Source: JASBSR01 sp963847575 | GTDB taxonomy: Bacteria > Pseudomonadota > Gammaproteobacteria > SZUA-229 | Length of the DNA: 45,717 nucleotides | Assembly: GCA_963847575.1 (NCBI GenBank) | Contig: CAWKAL010000074.1 | Span: 1 to 45,717, forward strand | Reading direction: 5' to 3' | Shown: positions 6,116 to 15,599 of the stretch, piece after piece | Layout: the number at the start of each line of letters is the position of its first letter | Position numbering within the stretch: the first letter of the stretch is position 1 | Position numbers and translations under genes: made by a program | Notes under the pieces: model-generated | Databases searched by the model: none | Told to the model about the DNA's origin: nothing | Seen by the model: the letters and a program-made list of their open reading frames with translations, nothing else

Positions 6116-8565
6116 TGAAGCAGAAAACGCCAACACCCCCGTTGGCGGCTATTTTCATACTCTCGGCAGCAGCACTTGGATATGAAGTCCTGCTGGTGCG
6201 ACTATTTTCCATTATTCACTGGCACCATTTTGCATTCATGATTATCAGCATCGCGTTGCTGGGTTACGGTGCGAGTGGATCGCTGATTACACTATTTCAG
6301 AAACAGTTGCTGCAGCGCTTTGACAGCATACTGATCATCAATATTATGTTGTTTGGCGTTTCCTCAATTGCGTGCTTTATGATTGCACAGCAAATGCCTT
6401 TTAATGCACTCGAAATTTTGTGGGACAACAAGCAGTGGCTGCGTTTGATGATGAGCTATTTGCTACTCACTCTGCCATTTTTCTTTGTCTCGAATGCAAT
6501 CGCACTCAGCATGGTGCGCTTTCACTCGCAGTTATCAATGGTCTATGGTGTCGACCTGGTCGGCGCAGGCGTAGGCGCAGTCGTCATTATGTGGTTATTG
6601 CAGACCACGTCTGTGGAACACGCGCTGCAGGCATTGAGCATAATCGGATTTATCGCCGGACTGCTCACCCTGAAAAACTTTGGCCACCGTATAAAAACAT
6701 TATTTGCCACGCTCTTAATCCTTTTATCGTGCACGGTGCTTATTATCCCCGGTGACTGGATTGAGCTACGACTGTCAGAATACAAAGGCCTGCAACAGAC
6801 CCTGCTGGTCAAGGGTGTTGAAAGACTGGGGCACTACAGTGATTCGATGTCTCAGGTCGATGTGGTTGCAAGCAAAGAAATACCTTTCAGACATGCACCT
6901 GGCATGAGCCTGAAAAGCCCTGCAGGTGCGCCGGAACAACTGGCCGTATTCAGGGACGGCGACGAGATGTCCGTGATTGATCATGTCACAGACCTGAACT
7001 CGCAGCAGTACCAGGACTACCTGAGTTCGGCACTACCCTACCACGTGATAGATACGGCCCGCAGAATACTGCTGCTAGGTGTAGCAACAGGCAGCGAACT
7101 ACAGCAGGCGGCTACACATGCCAGCGAACATGTGGATGCGGTCGAGGATGATGCAAAACTGACCACATTAATTACCTATAACTTTGCGGATTATTCCGGC
7201 TGGAATAAAATAATCGACCGCGTCAGCATTCATACTATTTCTGCGCGCGGTTTTGTCGCATCAACGAATTCTAAATATGACTTAATAATTTTCGCCACCC
7301 CCGGTGCATCTACCGGGGGTGCCGCCGGCGTGCATGCACTGGCAACATCCTATAACACCACAGTCGAAGCCATCGAAAGTTACCTGGACAGGCTTACACC
7401 CGGCGGCCTGCTTTCAATCACGCAGTGGACCAGCACGCCACCACGTAGCAACCTGCGGCTATTCGCAACCTCGGTACGTGCACTTGAAAACGCAGGCGTA
7501 AAACAACCGGGTGAAAACATCGCCTGGATTCGGAGCTGGAATACCGCCACCTTGTTAATCAAAAACGGCAAATTTAGTGACGCTGAAATAGAAAATATAC
7601 GGCAATTCAGCACGGCACGTGCGTTTGATATCGCGTGGTTGCCTGATGTCAAACCAGGTGAAGTCAACCGTTACCAGTTACTGCAACAACCCGTGTTCTA
7701 CCTGGCTGCGGAAGCACTTTTGTCAGATACTGCGGATGACTTTATTCGCAACTACAAGTTCGACATCAACGCTGTCAACGACGACGCACCGTATCCCAAT
7801 AACTTTTTCAAATGGTCGAGCCTGCCGGAGTTCCTGTCTATGCCCGGCCGTGGCGGCATTGCCATGATCGATGTCGGCTACCCGACACTGCTCGCGACGC
7901 TATTTCAGGCGGTCGTCGCTGCGAGCATGCTGATACTGTTACCACTTCTGGTCGTGCGTAATGTCGACGGGGGGAAAAATGGAAAACGCAGCCATATCGT
8001 TATTTACTTCTTCAGTGTCGGGCTCGCGTTTCTTTTTATCGAAATTGCATTTATTCAGAAATTCACCCTGATATTGAGTCAGCCCCTGTACGCAGTCGCC
8101 GTCGCGTTGTGCGCCTTTCTTATATTTTCCGGTTTCGGCAGTCTTTTCGTTCAGTCAAAACTGTCAAAAGCAGATGCAGACGAATACACTATCTCGTCGC
8201 TATTACGCAACTCGGTCATCGCCATCAGTAGTATCACCATCATCTACCTTATGGTATTGCCAGCACTCAGCAACACCCTGATGGCCATGTCTGAACCCGT
8301 GAGAATCATTTCCGCCTTCGTACTCGCTGCACCGATCGCTTTTTTCATGGGCATGCCTTTCCCGCTGGGGCTGGCAAGGATACATAAAACTCAACCACGG
8401 CTGGTGCCCTGGGCGTGGGGCATAAATGGCTGCGGCTCGGTACTGAGTGCGATACTGGCAATAATACTCGCCATGGAAATCGGTTTTACTGGCGTAATGT
8501 TATGCGCGGTAGTGCTCTACCTGCTTGCGTGGTTGAGTGCATACCTGCAAATTGCGAACATATAA
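6115..8565 (+). CDS. Integral membrane protein with spermidine-synthase-like (PABS) domain
   Basis: This 816-residue protein has three parts. An N-terminal block of about seven membrane helices spans roughly residues 10-215. A soluble Rossmann-like domain follows (about residues 220-590), and then a C-terminal block of about six helices. The soluble part follows the aminopropyltransferase pattern (ILLLGVATGSELQQA near residue 318, YDLIIFATPG near 388, YLDRLTPGGLLSITQW). The usual glycine-rich loop and the acidic VEIDP-type motif are altered (VEDDAKL). The C-terminal helices contain FIEIAFIQKFTLILSQP and FFMGMPFPLGLARIH, typical of this membrane family. The GTG start overlaps the pcm stop. Enzymatic activity as a true spermidine synthase is doubtful and the substrate is unknown. 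Confidence 0.82.
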   Translation: MKQKTPTPPLAAIFILSAAALGYEVLLVRLFSIIHWHHFAFMIISIALLGYGASGSLITLFQKQLLQRFDSILIINIMLFGVSSIACFMIAQQMPFNALEILWDNKQWLRLMMSYLLLTLPFFFVSNAIALSMVRFHSQLSMVYGVDLVGAGVGAVVIMWLLQTTSVEHALQALSIIGFIAGLLTLKNFGHRIKTLFATLLILLSCTVLIIPGDWIELRLSEYKGLQQTLLVKGVERLGHYSDSMSQVDVVASKEIPFRHAPGMSLKSPAGAPEQLAVFRDGDEMSVIDHVTDLNSQQYQDYLSSALPYHVIDTARRILLLGVATGSELQQAATHASEHVDAVEDDAKLTTLITYNFADYSGWNKIIDRVSIHTISARGFVASTNSKYDLIIFATPGASTGGAAGVHALATSYNTTVEAIESYLDRLTPGGLLSITQWTSTPPRSNLRLFATSVRALENAGVKQPGENIAWIRSWNTATLLIKNGKFSDAEIENIRQFSTARAFDIAWLPDVKPGEVNRYQLLQQPVFYLAAEALLSDTADDFIRNYKFDINAVNDDAPYPNNFFKWSSLPEFLSMPGRGGIAMIDVGYPTLLATLFQAVVAASMLILLPLLVVRNVDGGKNGKRSHIVIYFFSVGLAFLFIEIAFIQKFTLILSQPLYAVAVALCAFLIFSGFGSLFVQSKLSKADADEYTISSLLRNSVIAISSITIIYLMVLPALSNTLMAMSEPVRIISAFVLAAPIAFFMGMPFPLGLARIHKTQPRLVPWAWGINGCGSVLSAILAIILAMEIGFTGVMLCAVVLYLLAWLSAYLQIANI

Positions 8566-8706
8566 CAGGCTGCTAATTGATGACCCCGTCATGGTTGTAA
8601 TGTGTCACGGCTTTACAAGCTGTAAGAGGTGTAGTCAACCATGTTGGGTTGCGTTTAAAAGCGCCATGCACAAGCTACGGAATTGTGGATTATTATGGCG
8701 TGGTGT

Positions 8707-8723
8707 GTCGGGCAATGCCCGAC
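8707..8723. repeat. REP-like palindrome GTCGGGCAATGCCCGAC
   Basis: A perfect 17-base palindrome around a central A, followed by CTACAAT. It belongs to the same class as those at 3217, 11825 and 35473. Just after it, near 8738-8757, TGTGAGCTCTGTGG looks like a remnant of the outer module of the composite repeat family. The rest of the 8566-8843 spacer shows no gene. Confidence 0.75.
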
Positions 8724-8843
8724 CTACAATAGAGTTTTTCTGTGAGCTCTGTGGAAAATATTTACTGTGCACATGGCAGTCTCTACGCCAGACTTCTAAT
8801 GCCTGGCTTGTTGACTATTCGCGGACCCTGCTTCATCCATGCA

Positions 8844-11594
8844 TTAAATATTCGTACGGCTGTCTGTTCTCAAAAGCCTGGCCAGGTTAGACATCAACAG
8901 TGGGACATCGACTGGTTTTTCCATGTATTGAATACCCAGGCCATCTGCCTGCTCTCGGGTAATAGTATCACTGTGCCCGGTAGTTAAAATGACAGGCATG
9001 GCGGGTTTTATTTTCAATATTTCAGTAATCATATCCGAGCCGAGTAACCGGGGCATGGTCTGATCAGTTATTACCAGATCGAAGCTATCGGGATTATTCT
9101 TGACCATGGACAATGCCTGCGGGCTTTCGTTGCAGCTCGTACATTCGTAGCCCTGACTTTCCAGCATCCCTGATAAAAATTCAGTTAGCAGCGGCTCATC
9201 ATCAACAATAAGTATGCGGTTGTTATTACTAACGGTTTCGCTATTTTCACAGCTGGCAGTTTCTACAGATTCATCCCGGGTATCGGGCTGTGCCGGTGGG
9301 AACAATAAGCTGAAGCTTGTACCTTTTTCAATTTTAGTATCTACAATGATATGGCCACCATGGCCTTCAACAATAGCGCTCAACACCGACAGACCCATAC
9401 CTGTGCCCTGACCGACTACTTTTGTTGTGTAGAAAGGTTCGAATATCCGGTCCAGAACATCGCCAGCAATGCCACTTCCCGTGTCCGACACACTCAATAC
9501 GATCCAGTCGCCTTCAACATGTTTATGGCAGGCATTGCACTCTATATCAGCCTGTCGTTGCCACGCCAGTTTTATGCCAAGTTTGCCGACACCATTCATC
9601 GCATCCTTGGCATTAATCGCCAGGTTCATCAACAACTGGTGTAGCTGGGTCTTATCCATCATCACCGGTGGCAGGCTGCCCTTAAATTCATATTTGATGT
9701 CGATACTGCTTGGGATAATCGAGCGCAGCATTTTGATGCTCTCTTCAATTGCCGGTGAAAAATCAAGTGGCTCATTGATGCCTTTATCATCGCGACTAAA
9801 TACCATCATTTTTGAAACCAGCTCGGTTGCACGCGTAGTCGCCATATCAATGTTTTCGAGATAACGCATTTCCTTCGGATCGAGCCTGTCTTTGCCGCTT
9901 AAAGTAACCAGCTTTGTAAAACCTGAAATAATCCCAAGGATGTTGTTGAAGTCATGTGCAATCCCGCCAGTTAGCTGCCCAAGCGCCTCCATTTTATGCG
10001 CCTGCGTCAGTTCACGCTGCAGACGTAAATACTCATTTTCTGAATGTTTTCGTTCGGTAATATCATGCACCACACCGACCAGGCCGAGCAATTCCCCGTC
10101 AGCGTCAAGCTTTACGTCACCCTGTTCATAAACATAACGTATTTCATTATCAGGCCGTATGATTTTGTATTCAGCATCGTATTTCGTTTTATCATTGAAT
10201 ACTTTTTTCGTTAGATTTTTAAATGCATCACGGTCATCGGGGTGTATACAATTAACATAACCCTGGTAGGTAGGCTCAAATGTATTTGGCAGATACCCCG
10301 CAATGCGATACAACTCTTCGGACCAGGTCGTAATATCCGCTTCAATATCCCATGCATAATTACCGATATGGGCAATTTCCTGCGCCTTAAGCAGTTTGCG
10401 TCTTTCATCAGACAATTGCGTGGTGCGCTCGAGAACAATCTGCTCCAGTTCCTGTGCCTGGATAGAAGTAGACTGGATTTCCCTGTTCTTGCGCGAAAGC
10501 AGTATTAAAAACACACTCAGGGATAAAATAAGAATGATCGCCAGGCCAACAACCAGGCCTGTAATAACACCGCGATGACGTATATAAAATGGCGACGGTG
10601 TATTCAATATAGTTGCCTGACCCATAATAGACTCTGGCAATGATATACCTGCCGCACTCATCTCTACATAATTGAACATGTAATCATTTGGACTCTCGAA
10701 CACCAAAGGCTGATTATCTACGGGGGTGCCTGCCATATAATCGACCACAAGGTGTGCAGCTGTCGCACCTTGTCGCTCACCACTAGTGACATAGCCACCC
10801 AGCACTCCATCCAGCACATAAGCATCTTCCATGCTTATAATTATCTTGCTACCAGCGCTGGTAATCGCCGCCATGATCTCATTCAGTGACAGCGCACCTT
10901 CTGACGAATCTTTCATAGCGCCAAGCGTGGTGAGAAAAACATAATTCGATGCATTATCTCGAACTGCCTTGCTCACCTCATCAATCGAATGACTGGCCAT
11001 AAAGGTCGCTTTAATATCGGGGTATTTCTCAAGTTGACGCCTGACTTCTGTTTCGATCGCTTTATAGGTATTGGAGTCATCACCTATCACCAGGATATCT
11101 TTTGCATTTTTATCAATATTGTTGAGCAAATCGAGATTTCTCAAAATATCTTTTTTCTCAAAGACGCCCGTCACACGTTTGCGGTCGAGCGAAGCTTTAA
11201 TATCATAGTTATTCACACCGGAAAAAAATATTGCAGCCTGCGGGAATAGCGACTGCAGGTGCGAAAGGGTAAAACTTAATGCATTGTCATCAGTGACGTA
11301 GAGTATGTCGGGCGAATAATCGTCATATTTAACAGCCATGTATTCATAAAATGACTTTATATAATCAGCATCGAAGGTTCTGCGTTTGGTATCCAGGTAC
11401 TCCGTGCTGATTATTAGCTCACTCGGATAAGATGCATTCAGTTTTGCAACGAAAGCATTGTGCTGATTCTGTGTCCACGGATATTCCTGGCTGTAGGAAT
11501 GCAGGATTAGTACCTGGTGTGGGCTATTGGCATACGCAAAATGCGTGGTCATGGCCAGCAGAAACAGGATTGTTATTTTTAGTAAATCATACAT
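8844..11594 (-). CDS. Hybrid sensor histidine kinase with periplasmic ABC-substrate-binding-like sensor
   Basis: This 916-residue protein has a signal/anchor segment (1-22) and a periplasmic sensor of the ABC-type substrate-binding fold (about 25-325). A membrane helix (about 343-367) and a coiled linker follow. A PAS domain lies at about 408-515, ending VVHDITERK. The histidine kinase dimerisation domain has the H box GQLTGGIAHDFNN (His547). The ATPase domain shows the N box NLAINAKDAM, DTGSGI and GTGMGLSV. A C-terminal receiver (about 793-910) has VDDE, Asp844 in LVITDQTMP and Lys893 in MEKPVD. A CNAC motif (686-689) sits in the ATPase domain. The ligand is unknown. No dedicated response regulator is adjacent, so phosphotransfer is likely internal and then to a distant partner. 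Confidence 0.92.
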   Translation of the reverse strand: MYDLLKITILFLLAMTTHFAYANSPHQVLILHSYSQEYPWTQNQHNAFVAKLNASYPSELIISTEYLDTKRRTFDADYIKSFYEYMAVKYDDYSPDILYVTDDNALSFTLSHLQSLFPQAAIFFSGVNNYDIKASLDRKRVTGVFEKKDILRNLDLLNNIDKNAKDILVIGDDSNTYKAIETEVRRQLEKYPDIKATFMASHSIDEVSKAVRDNASNYVFLTTLGAMKDSSEGALSLNEIMAAITSAGSKIIISMEDAYVLDGVLGGYVTSGERQGATAAHLVVDYMAGTPVDNQPLVFESPNDYMFNYVEMSAAGISLPESIMGQATILNTPSPFYIRHRGVITGLVVGLAIILILSLSVFLILLSRKNREIQSTSIQAQELEQIVLERTTQLSDERRKLLKAQEIAHIGNYAWDIEADITTWSEELYRIAGYLPNTFEPTYQGYVNCIHPDDRDAFKNLTKKVFNDKTKYDAEYKIIRPDNEIRYVYEQGDVKLDADGELLGLVGVVHDITERKHSENEYLRLQRELTQAHKMEALGQLTGGIAHDFNNILGIISGFTKLVTLSGKDRLDPKEMRYLENIDMATTRATELVSKMMVFSRDDKGINEPLDFSPAIEESIKMLRSIIPSSIDIKYEFKGSLPPVMMDKTQLHQLLMNLAINAKDAMNGVGKLGIKLAWQRQADIECNACHKHVEGDWIVLSVSDTGSGIAGDVLDRIFEPFYTTKVVGQGTGMGLSVLSAIVEGHGGHIIVDTKIEKGTSFSLLFPPAQPDTRDESVETASCENSETVSNNNRILIVDDEPLLTEFLSGMLESQGYECTSCNESPQALSMVKNNPDSFDLVITDQTMPRLLGSDMITEILKIKPAMPVILTTGHSDTITREQADGLGIQYMEKPVDVPLLMSNLARLLRTDSRTNI

Positions 11595-11961
11595 ATAGAT
11601 GCACCACCAAGACCATCAGGTTAGCACACCACCCACTGTAAGCAAGCAAAGACCAAAACTGGCATCTCAAATCTGTTCCGACCTTATTGACAGCTTTCAA
11701 ATTAATTATTCGCACACATTAGACCGCCTCTATTATTCTGGATTTCTAATAGTGACATCGGGCAATGCCCAACCTGCGCTGGAGACCCCCTCTGTGTTCT
11801 CTGTTGCGAGTTGTTTATGTTATTGGTGCGCATTGCGCACCCTACAATTGCCCTGAGAACCCTATGGTGTATACCTGTGCTTCGTTCGCACAGCACAGCC
11901 GGCGATGATCGGATCAACGACAATCAGCGTTTATCTGCGTACATCAGTGGATAATATTATT
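11595..11961. other. Intergenic region with REP-like palindromes and repeat remnants
   Basis: This holds a partial palindrome GGGCAATGCCC (11760-11770), a perfect 17-base palindrome GGTGCGCATTGCGCACC followed by CTACAAT (11825-11841), and CTCTGTGTTCTCTGTTGC (about 11790-11808). The last looks like a remnant of the outer module of the composite repeats. It separates two leftward transcription units. I see no gene. Confidence 0.65.
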
Positions 11962-14900
11962 TTAAACACTCGATTCACCACTGCCCCGCATACGCTCATA
12001 CCCCAGGTACACCAGCGGAATCACCAGCAGGGTCAACACGGTTGATGCAAACGTACCGTAGATTAGTGACACCGCCAGCCCGCCAAACACCGGGTCGAAG
12101 GCAATAATAAACGTACCCAGAATGATCGCGAACGCGGTCAGCAATATTGGCCGCAGGCGTGTAATACCTGCCGCCAGCACCGCGGCATCAAGCGAATGAC
12201 CGGCCCGGCGATACTCAAGAATAAAGTCGATCAGTAATAATGAATTGCGCACCACGATACCGGCGAGCGCGATCACACCGATCATCGACGTCGCAGTGAA
12301 GTACTGGTTCATAATAGCGTGGCCCGGCAATACGCCAATCACGGTCAACGGTATTGCACCCATGACAATGAACGGTATTGCAAACGAACGGTAGTAACCC
12401 ACCAGCACCAGGTATATCAGGATGATGGCGACTGCAAATGCCGAACCCAGGTCAATGAATACATCCAGCGTCAGGCGCATCTCGCCACCCCAGCGTAATG
12501 CATACCCCGAGGTTGACGGGTCTGCCATGAAATACTGCGTCAGTTTAACGCCACCGGGCAGTTCGTTGTTCTGCAGGTAATCCCACATCTTGTACACTGC
12601 ATACACCTGGCTGGTACTTGCAAGCTCACCACTGACATACACCACCGGGTACTGGTCCTTATGCAGTATCGGTTTTGATGCTTCGGACTTTTCAATCCGC
12701 GCAATATCCGACAACGCTACCTGGCGTCCCTGCGGCGTGGTGCAGAATATTTTTGACAAATCTTTCGGCCCGGTGCGGTCTGCAGCCGGTACGCGGAAAC
12801 GAATCGGCACCGGTTCTTTTTCATATTCAAGATGCACGGTGCCAACATCGACACCGGCGACATACGCGCGCAAGGTCTCGGCGATATTGGCGGGCGGAAT
12901 TCCGGCGAGCATGGCTTTTTCACGATCGACCACGATGTTGTATTCGTCATAGGTATCGGTCACCGAATCATCGATATCGACCACGTCATCGGTAGTCTCA
13001 AATACATGGGTGCGCAGCGCGACTGCGATTTCTCGCAGCTGGTTATAGTCTGGCCCGTAAAGTTCAGCCAGCAGAGTTGCACGTACCGGCGGTCCCGGCG
13101 GATCTTCTACCAGCTTGATATTTGCACCGGTTTTTTTGGCAAGCTCGGCGAGTGCCGGACGCATTGCAAGCGCGATATCGATCGATGATTCGTCACGATC
13201 ATGTTTGTTGGCGAGATTGACGCGCACTTCGGCTACATGCGGGCCGCGCTTCAATCCTGATCCACGCAGCAGGCCATTAAAATCAATCACCCCCGGTTCG
13301 CCCACGCTGGTTTCCCAGGTCGCCACCCGGGGATGCGCCCTGACGACATCGCCCACCCGGCGCGCGACATAATCGGTTTCTTCCAGCGGTGTACCTTCGG
13401 GCATATCCACCGTGATGACGAATGTATTGGTATTATTCTTTGGCAGCATCTTGAACTGCACCCACTGGTAAGCCGGCATTGCCAGCACCAGTAACATAAC
13501 GATAAACACCGCGAAAAAAAACAGGTTACGCGCGAGGCGGCTGCGAATCAGGTGCTTCATCATGCGCGCGTAGCTGCGCTCGAGAATTCCATGATGGCCT
13601 TCTTCATGCGCGACACCTTCGTGCTCATGGCCTTTGACTTTCAGAAAACGATATGCAGCCCACGGCGCAACGGTATAGGCAATCACCAGTGAAGCAATCA
13701 TTGCTACAGGCACATTAAACGGAATCGGCGCCATGTACGGACCCATCATGCCCGTCACCCAGAACATCGGCAGGAACGCGAGAATTACGGTGAAGGTTGC
13801 CAGGTTAGTGGGTTTGCCGATTTCATTAATCGCGAGCACCGCTGCCTGCATGCGGTCGACACCTTTTCTGGCGTAATGCCGGAAAATATTTTCGATCACC
13901 ACGATGGAGTCATCTACCAGCAAACCCAGTGACAGGATCAGGGCAAACAATGTAATGCGGTTAATGCTCTGGCCGGCAACATAACCGACTGCAAGTGTAA
14001 TAAAAAGAATCAGCGGAATTGTCACGGTAACAATTGATGCTGCACGCCAGCCGAGAAAGATGACCAGCAAAATCACCACGGTGACAATCGCAATGGCGAG
14101 ATGTTCGATCAGCGTATTGACCGCATCATCTGCCTTTTCGCCATCGTTGCGCGTGATATCGACATTGATGCCCGCAGGTATCGACTCCTGGCGTATACGT
14201 GCAAGCTCCTGCATAACGGCATCAGCCACGCGCACGGCATTGGTGCCCGAACGTTTTGCAATCGCAATCGTCGCTGCAGCGTTTTCATAATCGGCAGGCT
14301 TTTCACCGTCATAGGCCGCACCGTAGCCAATCCGGCTGACCTGTTCGATTTCTTCCGGGCCGTCTGTTATCTCGGCGAGCTGGCGCAGGTATACCGGCTT
14401 GTGTTGCGACAATGAAACCACAAGATCGCCGACATCTTTTGCTGATTTGAGTGCACCACTGGTACGTACCGCTGCCAGCGTGTTACCGCCAACAAATGTA
14501 CCTGAAGGAATATCCAGGTTGGCGCCTTCGACCACTTTGCGAATGTCTGCCAGGGTGACATTGTATTTATGCATGCGATCAAGATCGAGGTTGACACTGA
14601 TTGCGCGCTTGCGCCCGCCGTGTACATACGCTACAGAGGTACCTTCCACCCGGCGCAGCTGTTCCAGCACATCATTGGCAACACGTCGCAGCTCGCACTC
14701 CTCGGTACCGTTGCACGACAGCGCAATTGCAACGATCGGCACATCATCAACATCCGCGGGCTTGATCAGGGGCTGCAGGGTCCCCGGCGGCATGCGATCT
14801 ATATTACTCATGATACGGTCATACAAGCGCACCAGCGCATCTTCCTTGTCTTCACCAACATCGAACTGCACACTGACTACACCCATCGAATCCATTGCTG

Positions 14901-15213
14901 CGCCGTAGGTGTGATCCATGCCCGCCAGCCCCTGCAAAATTGCTTCGAGCGGTTTGATAATGAGTTGCTGGATTTCCTGTGGCGATGCACCGGGTTTTTG
15001 CACAATAATATTCGCCGCCGGCACCACGATCTTCGGGTTTTCTTCGCGCGGTGTTACCAGGAAGGCGAACATGCCTGCAACAAATGCGAACATGATAATC
15101 AGCAGGGTCAGCTTGCTGTCGATAAAATACGCCGCGATACGCCCGGCGATGTTTAATGAATCCACGGAATTATCATCAGGACCCTGCGGTTGCGCTATGT
15201 TTTGCTCAGTCAT
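11962..15213 (-). CDS. RND-family efflux permease (AcrB/MdtB-like)
   Basis: This 1083-residue inner-membrane proton antiporter of the resistance-nodulation-division superfamily has a first helix near residues 33-52. The large periplasmic loop begins REENPKIVVPAANIIVQKPGASP. A central helix bundle contains GLLVDDSIVVIENIFRH, which holds the Asp-Asp proton-relay signature. A second half carries the helices ending IALAGIVVRNSLLLIDF. Length and layout match an intact pump. Its start overlaps the adaptor stop (ATGA), so it is the last gene of a three-gene leftward operon with tolC-like and adaptor genes. The substrate cannot be deduced; the sequence reads as a hydrophobic/amphiphile exporter rather than a heavy-metal CusA type. 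No local TetR or MarR regulator is present. Confidence 0.93.
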   Translation of the reverse strand: MTEQNIAQPQGPDDNSVDSLNIAGRIAAYFIDSKLTLLIIMFAFVAGMFAFLVTPREENPKIVVPAANIIVQKPGASPQEIQQLIIKPLEAILQGLAGMDHTYGAAMDSMGVVSVQFDVGEDKEDALVRLYDRIMSNIDRMPPGTLQPLIKPADVDDVPIVAIALSCNGTEECELRRVANDVLEQLRRVEGTSVAYVHGGRKRAISVNLDLDRMHKYNVTLADIRKVVEGANLDIPSGTFVGGNTLAAVRTSGALKSAKDVGDLVVSLSQHKPVYLRQLAEITDGPEEIEQVSRIGYGAAYDGEKPADYENAAATIAIAKRSGTNAVRVADAVMQELARIRQESIPAGINVDITRNDGEKADDAVNTLIEHLAIAIVTVVILLVIFLGWRAASIVTVTIPLILFITLAVGYVAGQSINRITLFALILSLGLLVDDSIVVIENIFRHYARKGVDRMQAAVLAINEIGKPTNLATFTVILAFLPMFWVTGMMGPYMAPIPFNVPVAMIASLVIAYTVAPWAAYRFLKVKGHEHEGVAHEEGHHGILERSYARMMKHLIRSRLARNLFFFAVFIVMLLVLAMPAYQWVQFKMLPKNNTNTFVITVDMPEGTPLEETDYVARRVGDVVRAHPRVATWETSVGEPGVIDFNGLLRGSGLKRGPHVAEVRVNLANKHDRDESSIDIALAMRPALAELAKKTGANIKLVEDPPGPPVRATLLAELYGPDYNQLREIAVALRTHVFETTDDVVDIDDSVTDTYDEYNIVVDREKAMLAGIPPANIAETLRAYVAGVDVGTVHLEYEKEPVPIRFRVPAADRTGPKDLSKIFCTTPQGRQVALSDIARIEKSEASKPILHKDQYPVVYVSGELASTSQVYAVYKMWDYLQNNELPGGVKLTQYFMADPSTSGYALRWGGEMRLTLDVFIDLGSAFAVAIILIYLVLVGYYRSFAIPFIVMGAIPLTVIGVLPGHAIMNQYFTATSMIGVIALAGIVVRNSLLLIDFILEYRRAGHSLDAAVLAAGITRLRPILLTAFAIILGTFIIAFDPVFGGLAVSLIYGTFASTVLTLLVIPLVYLGYERMRGSGESSV

Positions 15214-15599
15214 TTTTTGCCCGGCCCCTTGCTCGATGTTTTACTCGACACTATTTTTATCGGGCTGCCATCGTGCACTGCGTCGAGATCATCTATGACC
15301 AGTGTTTCATTGCCGAACAGGCCACTCAGTATTTCCACCTGTTTTGCCCGTGTCTTGCCAGGACGCACCATGCGAAACCGTGCCTCGTTGTTTTCCACCA
15401 CGAACACGCCCGGTATGCCATCGCGTTGTATCAGTGCAGTGCGCGGGATTGATATCAGCACGCCGTTGGATGATTTTGTATCGAGCTGAACTATCTTGCG
15501 CTCAAGTTCAACCGCAGTATTCGCATCAGCCGCGAGCACACTTTGAAGCGGCATCAACAGCAATACCGCGAGCAATGCAATCAATCCTGGTTTATTCAT
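15210..15599 (-). CDS. Minimal periplasmic adaptor (membrane-proximal domain only) of the RND operon
   Basis: This 129-residue exported protein has a signal peptide (about 1-23, cleavage after VLA). The mature part corresponds only to the C-terminal membrane-proximal region of RND adaptors: IPRTALIQRDGIPGVFVV, FRMVRPGKTRAKQVEILSGL and ETLVIDDLDAVHDGSPIKI. The lipoyl domain and the alpha-helical hairpin that docks onto TolC are absent. Both gene boundaries overlap neighbours by four bases (ATGA), so it is embedded in an intact coupled operon and does not look like a decaying fragment. Either a second, full adaptor elsewhere completes the pump, or this is a deletion derivative. The domain identification is firm; how it works is inference. 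Confidence 0.8.
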   Translation of the reverse strand: MNKPGLIALLAVLLLMPLQSVLAADANTAVELERKIVQLDTKSSNGVLISIPRTALIQRDGIPGVFVVENNEARFRMVRPGKTRAKQVEILSGLFGNETLVIDDLDAVHDGSPIKIVSSKTSSKGPGKK

